Shown here piece by piece: positions 1-5,802 of a DNA stretch of 8,927 bases. Source of the stretch: Alkalibacterium sp046484155 (lineage in GTDB: Bacteria; Bacillota; Bacilli; Lactobacillales; Carnobacteriaceae_A); contig NZ_JAWOBT010000013.1 of NCBI RefSeq assembly GCF_046484155.1, positions 1 to 8,927 of the forward strand, written 5' to 3'. The translations under genes were made by a program, and so were the position numbers. Every line of letters starts with the position of its first letter. Positions within the stretch are counted from its first letter, which is position 1. The notes under the pieces were generated by a model. That model had not been told where the DNA came from. It saw only the letters and a list, made by a program, of their open reading frames with translations, and did not search any database.

Positions 1-372
1 ATCAAAGCTATCATACGCAGAGTCGAGAAAAACAGCAAACCTGAAGAATTATCCGAAACAACTGAAAAGATCATTAAATTCGATGATATCGTCATCTATC
101 CTGAAAAATTCGAAGTATATGTGAAAGAGAAAAAAGTGGAGTTTACACCCAAGGAGTTTGAATTGTTGGTTTATTTAGCGGAAAATAAAAACCGGATCTT
201 GAGTCGCGAACAGCTCTTACTTGCTATATGGGACTATGACTTTTCCGGAGAAACACGGATCGTCGATGTGCACATCAGCCACTTGAGAGACAAGATCGAA
301 GAAAATCCCAAAAAACCTTACTACATCAAGACTGCTAGGGGATTTGGTTACAAATTAGAGGTACCTAAATGA
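1..372 (+). CDS. OmpR/PhoB-family response regulator, C-terminal part (PhoP-like), 5' end cut by window
   Basis: The frame is open from base 1, so the gene begins upstream; 123 residues and the TGA stop are visible. The first residues (IKAIIRR) look like the last helix of a receiver domain, so the phosphorylated aspartate lies outside the window. A charged linker of about 20 residues follows, then a complete winged-helix DNA-binding domain with the usual landmarks: FTPKEFELLVYLAENKNRILSREQLL, then the recognition-helix stretch RIVDVHISHLRDKIE and the wing motif TARGFGYKLE. The internal GTG at 121 is not the start, because homologous sequence continues upstream of it. The stop overlaps the next ATG (ATGA at 369-372), which indicates translational coupling to the kinase. 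PhoP (phosphate response) is the most likely identity from the partner kinase, but other OmpR-type regulators such as WalR look similar in this domain. Confidence 0.9.
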   Translation: MKAIIRRVEKNSKPEELSETTEKIIKFDDIVIYPEKFEVYVKEKKVEFTPKEFELLVYLAENKNRILSREQLLLAIWDYDFSGETRIVDVHISHLRDKIEENPKKPYYIKTARGFGYKLEVPK

Positions 373-2165
373 AAAAGATCCAATCGAGAATGATCATTAT
401 CTTTACACTCATTCTCCTATCTTTTTCCATTCTTTTTGTGTATATGATGTCCTCCGTCATTGAAAGGCAAGCCATCGATCAACAGGCAGAAGCGCTGAAT
501 GTTCAATTGGTGACACTGGAAAGTCAACTAGAGAGCGAAATGACAACCGTTGAAAATAGAGACAGACTTATCACTCAGCTGGCTTCTGCATCTGAGGTCA
601 TCAATGAGAGAATAACCTTCATCGGTTTAACGGGAGAGGTTTTATATGATTCGCATGCCTCCTTGGATACAATTGATAACCATCTGGATAGACCAGAAAT
701 AGAGCAGATCATTGAAGGGCAGGAAATCGGAACGTATTATCGCATCAGCGAAAGTACGGGAGATGTTCTTTACTACAGTGCCGCCCCCATTCGTACGGAT
801 GAAGGCACGCTTGCCGGCTTTATCAGACTGTCTAAGAGTGCTGAAGAGGTGATCGGTGTAACGGATGAATTAATGACCACCTTATTAGTGTTCATTGTGC
901 TGTCTATTTTTGTTGCTGTCTTGTTCATACGTTATTGGGCGGAAAAAATAACGGCCCCCATTGAAAACATTAAAAATATAGCTAATGTCCTGTCTTTTCA
1001 GGACTATTCGGTCAGATATCGACCGGGTTCATACAAGGAAATTGATGAGTTGGGTGACTCCATAAATAATCTAGCAGTAAATTTATACAATCAAATGGGA
1101 GAAATAAAAGAAAATGAATTGAAATTGAAAGAGCTCGTGAATCATCTGGTTATTGGTGTCATGGTGGTCGAAAGAGATAAAACCATCAACATGGTCAATC
1201 CAATAATGAATGAAATACTTGGAGAAGACTTGAACAGCAAACAAGGGAAGCCGTTTTACGAAAGTCTGCACAGTTCTGAATTGATTGCCATAATTGAAAA
1301 GGCCTATGATAACCATGTTGTTCAAAATGAAGAAATTCAAATTTATTATCCGGAAGAGAAAATAGTGGATGTCCATGTTGTGCCCATTTCCAATGAATCC
1401 TTGGAAACGCTGAATTTTATCGTTCTGCTGTATGATATTACTGAGATCAGAAGACTGGAAAAGGTTCGTACCGATTTTGTGGCTAATGTGTCACATGAAT
1501 TACGTACGCCGATCACTGCCGTTAAGGGCTTCAGTGAGACCTTGCTGGACGGCGCTTTATACGATGAAGATGTATTGGTGGAATTCCTGGAGATCATTTA
1601 TAAAGAATCCAGTCGGTTAGACGCCATGGTCAATGATATCTTGCAATTGTCCAAACTAGAACAAAGAAAAGTTAGTGGGATAAAAGAAAAGATCCGTGTA
1701 AAAGACACCGTGGATGAAGTCATCAAAATCCTAAGCCAAAAAATCGATATGAAACAAATTCATATCAATATAAATGATAGCGAAAACGTTGAAATAGAAA
1801 TGAATCCCGATCATCTAAAACAGATGATCATCAATCTAGTTGGCAATGCGGTTTCTTACACGCCAGAAAAAGGGAAAGTGACGATCGATATCGATACGCT
1901 CGATGACGAGTTGAAGTTATCCATCATTGACTCGGGAATTGGCATACCAAAAGATCAAGTGAGTAGAATATTCGAACGCTTCTATCGTGTCGACAAAGGA
2001 AGAAGCCGTAATGTCGGAGGGACGGGACTCGGCCTGTCGATCGTGAAATGGCTGGTTGAAAACAATGATGGACGTATCGAGGTAAAAAGTGAAGTTGGAA
2101 AAGGCACTCGCTTTACCGTCTGGCTGCCCCTCTCATCATCAAAAAAATCTAAAAAATACATTTGA
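369..2165 (+). CDS. phoR: PhoR/PnpS-like membrane sensor histidine kinase
   Basis: This is a complete 598-residue sensor kinase, typical in length for Gram-positive PhoR-type proteins. Domains in order: membrane segment about 8-28; extracytoplasmic sensor region about 30-168; second membrane segment about 169-188; HAMP about 189-243; PAS about 250-360; HisKA with VSHELRT, phospho-accepting histidine His376; and HATPase_c with N-box around Asn489-Asn493, G1 box DSGIGI 521-526, F box ERFYR 536-540 and G2 box GGTGLGLS 550-557. All catalytic motifs appear intact. It should autophosphorylate and pass phosphate to the regulator encoded just upstream, with which it overlaps by 4 bp. In PhoPR systems the signal is phosphate limitation. 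The extracytoplasmic-HAMP-PAS layout fits PhoR, but no pst or phosphatase gene is beside it here, so the symbol is an inference; a WalK-like or cell-envelope kinase is the alternative. Confidence 0.85.
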   Translation: MKKIQSRMIIIFTLILLSFSILFVYMMSSVIERQAIDQQAEALNVQLVTLESQLESEMTTVENRDRLITQLASASEVINERITFIGLTGEVLYDSHASLDTIDNHLDRPEIEQIIEGQEIGTYYRISESTGDVLYYSAAPIRTDEGTLAGFIRLSKSAEEVIGVTDELMTTLLVFIVLSIFVAVLFIRYWAEKITAPIENIKNIANVLSFQDYSVRYRPGSYKEIDELGDSINNLAVNLYNQMGEIKENELKLKELVNHLVIGVMVVERDKTINMVNPIMNEILGEDLNSKQGKPFYESLHSSELIAIIEKAYDNHVVQNEEIQIYYPEEKIVDVHVVPISNESLETLNFIVLLYDITEIRRLEKVRTDFVANVSHELRTPITAVKGFSETLLDGALYDEDVLVEFLEIIYKESSRLDAMVNDILQLSKLEQRKVSGIKEKIRVKDTVDEVIKILSQKIDMKQIHININDSENVEIEMNPDHLKQMIINLVGNAVSYTPEKGKVTIDIDTLDDELKLSIIDSGIGIPKDQVSRIFERFYRVDKGRSRNVGGTGLGLSIVKWLVENNDGRIEVKSEVGKGTRFTVWLPLSSSKKSKKYI

Positions 2166-2200
2166 TACCATAAAGGTAGTCCGTTCTATCTTTATGGTAT
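2165..2200 (+). terminator. Hairpin immediately after the sensor kinase stop
   Basis: Bases 2165-2179 pair with 2186-2200 in a 15-bp stem (11 perfect outer pairs, then four inner pairs with one G-U) closed by a 6-nt loop. The left arm begins at the last base of the TGA stop. The sequence after it is AT-rich but has no continuous T-run, so it may act as a weak terminator or as an mRNA 3'-end stabiliser. Confidence 0.5.
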
Positions 2201-2282
2201 GTGTCCTATATTTTAAGACGGTAAAAAATCGAGATGAAGCACCTGTTACGATATAGATATATTAAAAAATTATAATAAAACT

Positions 2283-2320
2283 AATAAAAGACTAAAGATC
2301 ATAATCTTTAGTCTTTTATT
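2283..2320 (+). terminator. Strong hairpin terminator of the response regulator/kinase operon
   Basis: Bases 2283-2299 and 2304-2320 form a perfect 17-bp stem with a 4-nt loop (CATA). The left arm contains AAAA and the right arm ends in a T-rich tract (GTCTTTTATTT), so the structure could stop transcription from either direction. It separates the two-component operon from the promoter of the next regulator. Confidence 0.75.
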
Positions 2321-2382
2321 TATAAATAATAGTAAAGGCAGTTTTAGTTCTTAAAGTTGTAGAAATAAGCTTCACACTTATG

Positions 2383-2388
2383 TATAAT
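2383..2388 (+). promoter_or_regulatory. Candidate -10 box of the PlcR-like regulator gene
   Basis: A perfect TATAAT lies at 2383-2388, preceded by TG, about 50 bases before the start codon. There is no convincing -35 hexamer at 17 bp. TTGTAG at 2357-2362 is the best match but sits 20 bp away, so the promoter may be weak or need an activator. A second TATAAT at 2408-2413 is less likely, as it leaves almost no leader. Confidence 0.4.
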
Positions 2389-2392
2389 GATT

Positions 2393-2409
2393 TAATATAA
2401 CTAATATTA
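2393..2409 (+). promoter_or_regulatory. AT-rich inverted repeat in the leader of the PlcR-like regulator gene
   Basis: TAATAT (2393-2398) and ATATTA (2404-2409) are inverted around a 5-bp spacer, at about the predicted transcription start. It could be an autoregulatory site. In such AT-rich sequence a 6-bp arm can occur by chance, and it does not match the known PlcR box. Confidence 0.2.
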
Positions 2410-2439
2410 TAATGGTAATATAATGAGAGGGCTTTGAGA

Positions 2440-3297
2440 ATGAAAATTGGGGAGAAGATAAAGAATAGAAGAAGAGAACTGAAAATGACTCAATCTGATC
2501 TTTCGGATGGTATTTGCACGCAAGCGATGATCAGTCGGATTGAAAAGAAAAAAGTGAGACCTAGCAGAGAATTAATGGAAAAATTAGCTGAAAGACTAGA
2601 AGTTTCACTGCATTATTTTTACGGGGAAGATTCAATTGAGAGTCGGTATTCTAAAACCATGCAATTAAGTAAGTTAGTGCGGCAACATTTGGAACGAAGA
2701 GAATACGATTCCGTTTCTTATCTCATTGGATCAAACGAAAAACTCATCCAGGAAGCTATTGGAGAGGACCGGTTGTTCTTTGAGTGGGTCAAAGGTCTGT
2801 TGTTTGATTATCGTGATGGGGACAATGATAAAGCATTAAACTACTTGATTCGTCTGGAAAAAGAAATGAAAAACGGGGAATTGCGCGTTGAAGTTATTGA
2901 TAGCATCGGTAATCAGTACTCGAAAAAAGAAGAATATGACCGAGCAGAAGAGTATTATCACAAAGGCTTCGACATGTTTTCTGAATGGATGAACCATGAG
3001 AAAAAAGCCAAGCTTTTGTTGAATTATTCGATTTGTCTTGCACGACAAGAAAAGTACAGTGAGTGCTTGAGTAAGGTTTTTCAAGGGCTCGATTTGGTGG
3101 TGGAACAGAAGACGTTATTTCTCTTAGGTGATTTTTTATATTATAAAGGGTATTGTCTGGAAAAATTAGAGCAAAAAGAAGATGCCTTAAATGCTTATAA
3201 ACAGGCCTGGACTATTTTTGATATTCAGCAGAATGAAAAATTTGTGGTCTCGATGCAACTGACCATTGACCGATTGGGAAAAGAGTTAATAACATAG
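2440..3297 (+). CDS. PlcR-like HTH/TPR transcriptional regulator (RNPP-type)
   Basis: This 285-residue cytoplasmic DNA-binding protein has an N-terminal XRE-type helix-turn-helix (residues 3-60, with MTQSDLSDGICTQAMISRIE) followed by an all-helical TPR region to the end. TPR-like signatures include EEYDRAEEYYHKGF about 164-177 and KYSECLSKVFQGLDL about 205-219. The length and layout match PlcR, whose TPR domain binds a secreted and re-imported peptide pheromone; Rgg-type regulators are similar. The ATG at 2440 is chosen because GAGAGG (2425-2430) lies 9 nt upstream. An in-frame TTG at 2434 would be only 3 nt away and adds just two residues. No short signal-peptide ORF for a cognate pheromone is visible on either side, so the ligand and targets are unknown. 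It ends at a shared terminator facing wrbA. The family call is firm; peptide dependence is inference. Confidence 0.8.
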   Translation: MKIGEKIKNRRRELKMTQSDLSDGICTQAMISRIEKKKVRPSRELMEKLAERLEVSLHYFYGEDSIESRYSKTMQLSKLVRQHLERREYDSVSYLIGSNEKLIQEAIGEDRLFFEWVKGLLFDYRDGDNDKALNYLIRLEKEMKNGELRVEVIDSIGNQYSKKEEYDRAEEYYHKGFDMFSEWMNHEKKAKLLLNYSICLARQEKYSECLSKVFQGLDLVVEQKTLFLLGDFLYYKGYCLEKLEQKEDALNAYKQAWTIFDIQQNEKFVVSMQLTIDRLGKELIT

Positions 3298-3321
3298 ACA
3301 CAGGTTTGTATCCATCATTAT

Positions 3322-3380
3322 AAAAAACATATTCGCCATCATATCGTCGACATGACGTATTAATGGCGAATGTGTTTTTT
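3322..3380. terminator. Bidirectional terminator between the converging regulator and wrbA genes
   Basis: Bases 3322-3339 pair with 3363-3380 in an 18-bp stem with one G-U pair. The left arm starts with A6 and the right arm ends with T6, so each strand ends in a U-run. The 23-nt apical region can fold further (ATA and CGTC with GACG and TAT, one bulge). Confidence 0.85.
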
Positions 3381-3417
3381 ATTTACATAGATAATATGAT
3401 CAATCCTTTATGAAAAA

Positions 3418-4029
3418 TCAATTTTCCCCGTTTACAATGCGAGCAGCCACGTCCAGTGTACGGGTGACCTGATGTCTCACTGCGCCTTCAACGTCTTCTT
3501 GCATTTTGCCGTCTTGGCTAACCGACACAGATGTACCGTAAGGATTTCCGCCGGCACCATACAATACCGGATCTGTATATCCGGGCGTTACAATGATCGT
3601 GCCCCAATGCATCATTGATGTGTAAAATGATAAAAGTGTCGCTTCTTGTCCGCCATGTGGGTTTTGAGCAGAAGTCATCGCACTCACGACTTTATTGACT
3701 ATTTTACCATTAGCCCATAAGCCACCTTGTAGATCCAGGAATTGTTTCATTTGAGAAGGCATGGTACCAAAGCGAGAGGGTGAGCTAAAGAGTAGAGCGT
3801 CTGCCCAGATAATATCATCCGAAGAGGCCTCTTCAACGTCTTGGGTTGCGTCGTAATGTCTTTTCCAAGCTGGGTTTTTTTCGATCGCAAATGCTGGAGC
3901 CAGTTCTTTTACTTTACGCAAGCGAACTTCCGCGCCGTTTACTTCCGCTTCTTCTTTGGCCCACTGCGCTAATTGGTAATTTGTTCCGGTTGAACTGTAA
4001 TAGATGATAGATAATTTGATTTTTTCCAT
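3418..4029 (-). CDS. wrbA: WrbA-type NAD(P)H:quinone oxidoreductase (flavodoxin-like flavoprotein)
   Basis: This 203-residue cytoplasmic flavoprotein should reduce quinones by two electrons using NAD(P)H, avoiding semiquinone radicals; family members bind FMN and form tetramers. Visible signatures are the phosphate-binding loop SSTGTN (12-17), the segment PSRFGTMPSQMKQFLD (84-99) followed by GGLW, the active-site stretch NPHGGQEATLLSF (123-135), and the C-terminal YGAGGNPYGTS (157-167). The length is normal for WrbA. The start is secure: GGGAGAGG lies 6 nt before the ATG. It is transcribed alone, from a good promoter carrying a palindromic operator, and ends at the terminator shared with the convergent regulator gene. 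The operator suggests induction by quinones or other electrophiles. An NADPH-dependent FMN reductase of unknown substrate is the alternative reading. Confidence 0.88.
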   Translation of the reverse strand: MEKIKLSIIYYSSTGTNYQLAQWAKEEAEVNGAEVRLRKVKELAPAFAIEKNPAWKRHYDATQDVEEASSDDIIWADALLFSSPSRFGTMPSQMKQFLDLQGGLWANGKIVNKVVSAMTSAQNPHGGQEATLLSFYTSMMHWGTIIVTPGYTDPVLYGAGGNPYGTSVSVSQDGKMQEDVEGAVRHQVTRTLDVAARIVNGEN

Positions 4030-4060
4030 TGATATCCTCTCCCTTTAATTCAGAGTTTTA

Positions 4061-4080
4061 GTATCTCTAATTAGAGATAC
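4061..4080. promoter_or_regulatory. Perfect 20-bp palindromic operator, MhqR-like, controlling wrbA
   Basis: GTATCTCTAATTAGAGATAC is identical to its reverse complement over all 20 bases. It lies just downstream of the predicted wrbA start site (about +5 to +24), where a bound repressor would block transcription. The core TATCTC-n-AATT-n-GAGATA agrees, from memory, with the operator of the Bacillus quinone-responsive MarR-type repressor MhqR, differing at one symmetric pair. The binding protein itself is not encoded in this window. Confidence 0.7.
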
Positions 4081-4091
4081 CTAAGATTCGT

Positions 4092-4120
4092 ATAATAACT
4101 GAATGAGATATATCTGTAAA
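4092..4120 (-). promoter_or_regulatory. wrbA promoter (SigA-type)
   Basis: On the minus strand, TTTACA (4115-4120) is the -35 box and TATTAT (4092-4097) the -10 box, separated by exactly 17 bp. The predicted start is near 4085, directly before the palindromic operator. Confidence 0.75.
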
Positions 4121-4136
4121 AGTTTAATTTTTTCAG

Positions 4137-4170
4137 AAAAAAAGACCCCCGAATCATTCTTCGAGAGGTC
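4137..4170 (-). terminator. Terminator of ytxH
   Basis: Read on the minus strand, GACC/GGTC and GAA/TTC arms (4160-4170 with 4144-4153) form an imperfect stem with a 6-nt loop, one mismatch and one bulge, followed by a run of seven T (A-run 4137-4143 on the plus strand). It sits 8 nt after the ytxH stop and separates ytxH from the wrbA promoter. Confidence 0.75.
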
Positions 4171-4178
4171 AAAATTAA

Positions 4179-4580
4179 TTAAACTTTATCGTTTGAATCA
4201 GCCGTATCATCGTTTTTGCGGATTTTTTCAGAAGCATCTTCAACTTCTATGGACACATCCTCATAGGCATCTTCAGTTGTATCTTTGACTTCTTCTTTCA
4301 ACGTGCGTGCTTCATCTTTGATTTCTTCTGAAGCATGATGCAGCTGTTCACGTAAATCTTTAGCTGTTTTACTTATTGTCAGCTTGATATTTTCTGTTGC
4401 AGTTTCAGCTGTTTGTGACATTTCATTAGATTTCACTTTCGCTTTGTCTGCATAGTCACCTGCTGTTCTTTTTGAATCGTCCATTCTTCTACGTAAATCT
4501 TCACGCGTTTCTTTACCGCTCTTAGGCGCGAACAATAAACCTAAAGCAGCTCCAATTAATGTACCTTTTATAAATGACAT
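4179..4580 (-). CDS. YtxH-domain protein, general-stress type
   Basis: This 133-residue protein begins MSFIKGTLIGAALGLLFAPKSGKETR, the hallmark of the YtxH family: a short glycine-rich hydrophobic helix (about 3-18) followed by APKSGKETR. The rest is hydrophilic and predicted helical with heptad-like spacing, rich in Lys, Glu, Asp and Ala, and ends in an acidic tail. It is probably membrane-associated through the N-terminus with a cytoplasmic coiled-coil-like tail; no enzymatic motif is seen. The ATG at 4580 is preferred because AGGAGG lies 7 nt upstream. An in-frame upstream extension to 4613 would place that ribosome binding site inside the coding region. It is divergent from the phosphoribosyltransferase gene and shares a promoter element with it. 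YtxH proteins in Bacillus belong to the general stress regulon; the molecular function is unknown. Confidence 0.85.
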   Translation of the reverse strand: MSFIKGTLIGAALGLLFAPKSGKETREDLRRRMDDSKRTAGDYADKAKVKSNEMSQTAETATENIKLTISKTAKDLREQLHHASEEIKDEARTLKEEVKDTTEDAYEDVSIEVEDASEKIRKNDDTADSNDKV

Positions 4581-4624
4581 TTTACTTCCTCCTTGGTAAT
4601 TAAGTATTAACACTATCTCTTCAT

Positions 4625-4660
4625 ATTATAGAGCAAACACTTGGGTTTTTATATTAGAAT
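4625..4660 (-). promoter_or_regulatory. ytxH promoter with upstream ATTCTAATAT element
   Basis: On the minus strand a perfect TATAAT lies at 4625-4630, and the element ATTCTAATAT occupies 4651-4660, exactly 20 bp upstream of it. The hexamer at the normal -35 spacing is TATAAA, a poor SigA match, so the upstream element may replace or assist -35 recognition. The same element occurs at the same spacing in the divergent promoter. Confidence 0.6.
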
Positions 4661-4768
4661 CACTCGAAACTTATAAATTAATAGTAATTCAATCCGTGTA
4701 CTTTGCAGATCGAAGGTTCAGTTAAATATGATTTTTCTTTAAAAAAATGATTGAAAAGCGAACAAATC

Positions 4769-4804
4769 ATTCTAATATTAGGAATTTTTTATTCATGTTA
4801 TACT
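4769..4804 (+). promoter_or_regulatory. Phosphoribosyltransferase promoter with upstream ATTCTAATAT element
   Basis: An extended -10 box, TGT-TATACT, lies at 4796-4804, and ATTCTAATAT at 4769-4778, exactly 20 bp before TATACT. The -35-spaced hexamer is TATTAG, again a poor SigA match. The arrangement mirrors the ytxH promoter. It leaves a leader of roughly 65 nt before the start codon. Confidence 0.55.
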
Positions 4805-4875
4805 AAATACAAACTTTAAAGGAAAAACAGTTGGTAGAAAATGTTGGTTAGTTAATTGTTCTGGGAGGGATAATG

Positions 4876-5514
4876 ATGAGATTTTATGATCGGATAGATG
4901 CAGGAAAGCAATTGGCCTCAGCACTTCAAATAACAGATGCTGATAATGCTGTTGTTCTGGCTTTGCCGCGGGGAGGCATTCCTCTAGGTATAGAAATCGC
5001 AGAGAAACATCACCTACCCTTCGACATGATCATGTCGAAAAAAATTGGTCATCCTTTTCATTCGGAGTATGCTGTTGGCGCAGTTTCGGAACATGGGGAA
5101 CCCATTTTGAACAGATCAGTCACCGACCGATTAGATCCGGAGTGGATAGACAATGAAATTGTTGGTCTGCGTCAAGCGATGGAAAGCCGCCGAAATAAAT
5201 ATTCACAGGTGCTTTCTCAGCAGCCACTCAAAGATAAAACCGTTGTTTTAGTAGATGACGGTATCGCGACGGGCTTAACGATGAAAGCGGCGATTGAGGC
5301 TGTTAAGAAACAAGGAGCCAAGGAAATCATTGTAGCCGTACCTGTAATACCTGAAGATACGTATCATGAGTTGCTGGATTTAGTTGATCAGGTTGTGGCG
5401 ATAGATGTTCCAGAAGTTTTTCTTGGTGCGGTCGGAGCCTACTATAGTCATTTTCCACAAGTGGAAGACCAGGAAGTAATCAAAATTTTAAAATCATTTT
5501 CACAGACGGAATAG
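4876..5514 (+). CDS. Phosphoribosyltransferase-fold protein (COG1926-like), substrate unknown
   Basis: This 212-residue protein contains a type I phosphoribosyltransferase PRPP-binding loop, VVLVDDGIATG (123-133), in which the two Asp residues normally contact the ribose of PRPP. The N-terminal segment VLALPRGGIPLG (28-38) is typical of the stand-alone predicted phosphoribosyltransferases. A helical insertion (about 85-118) separates the two halves. The acceptor base cannot be read from sequence. Start choice: GGGAGGG (4863-4869) is well spaced from the second ATG (4876) and too close to the first (4873), a difference of one residue. The gene is monocistronic with a strong terminator, and divergent from ytxH with a matching promoter element, which suggests a stress or stationary-phase role. 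Nucleotide salvage is possible but not supported by any neighbour. Confidence 0.8.
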   Translation: MRFYDRIDAGKQLASALQITDADNAVVLALPRGGIPLGIEIAEKHHLPFDMIMSKKIGHPFHSEYAVGAVSEHGEPILNRSVTDRLDPEWIDNEIVGLRQAMESRRNKYSQVLSQQPLKDKTVVLVDDGIATGLTMKAAIEAVKKQGAKEIIVAVPVIPEDTYHELLDLVDQVVAIDVPEVFLGAVGAYYSHFPQVEDQEVIKILKSFSQTE

Positions 5515-5587
5515 ATAGATTGTTTCTGTCAATCGAATCTGATCGAAGTATCCAAAGGGTAGATTATTCAACATTCTGATCTTTCAT

Positions 5588-5636
5588 AAGCTGAATCTTG
5601 AAATAAGTTAAACTTGTTTTAAAATTCAGCTTTTTT
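5588..5636 (+). terminator. Terminator of the phosphoribosyltransferase gene
   Basis: AAGCTGAAT (5588-5596) pairs perfectly with ATTCAGCTT (5624-5632). After one C-A mismatch the stem continues with six more pairs (5598-5603 with 5617-5622, one G-U). The T-run 5631-5636 follows. This is a classical intrinsic terminator. Confidence 0.88.
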
Positions 5637-5758
5637 AGTTTGAACAAATCGAGTTCATTAGCCAGTTCGTTAACTATCAGTAAAACAAGTCATATGACAG
5701 CACGAGTGGTTCTTTGGACAACAATCTGTGCGAATCAACATCCGGTTTAAGCCTGTTG

Positions 5759-5767
5759 TGATAAAAT
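5759..5767 (+). promoter_or_regulatory. Candidate extended -10 promoter for the quinone oxidoreductase-like gene
   Basis: TGA-TAAAAT at 5759-5767 is a TGn-extended -10 box about 35 bases before the start codon. No good -35 hexamer is present at 16-18 bp, which is tolerated in extended -10 promoters. A 10-bp palindrome, GTCATATGAC (5689-5698), lies about 60 bp upstream and could be a regulator site. Confidence 0.4.
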
Positions 5768-5802
5768 CATGGAGAAGATCATGCTAAAGGAGTGTGCCAA
5801 AA

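Noticed and set aside
1083..1597. Two overlapping minus-strand open frames (1083-1376 and 1346-1597)
   Set aside because: Both are antisense to the PAS/HisKA part of the intact sensor kinase and show no family features or ribosome binding sites.
1432..1620. 62-codon plus-strand frame inside the sensor kinase gene
   Set aside because: Out-of-register reading of the HisKA coding region; its Trp-rich product resembles no family.
2379..2394. Possible PlcR box at the regulator's promoter
   Set aside because: Only the left half (TATGTA) fits TATGnAnnnnTnCATA; the right half does not match.
2836..3084. Minus-strand open frame with a Phe-rich, membrane-like product
   Set aside because: It is the complement of the Lys/Glu-rich TPR coding sequence, where AAA and GAA codons read as TTT and TTC; the hydrophobicity is an artefact.
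4103..4288. 61-codon open frame on the plus strand
   Set aside because: It runs antisense over the wrbA promoter, the ytxH terminator and the ytxH 3' end, with no ribosome binding site or recognisable protein.
4614..4633. TATCTCT half-site near the ytxH -10 box, similar to the wrbA operator arm
   Set aside because: The opposing arm (TAGAG at 4629-4633) is too far away and incomplete, so it is not a credible second operator of the same repressor.
4746..4771. AATGATT/AATCATT inverted repeat upstream of the phosphoribosyltransferase promoter
   Set aside because: Seven AT-rich pairs around a 12-nt loop in AT-rich sequence, with no T-run; likely chance.
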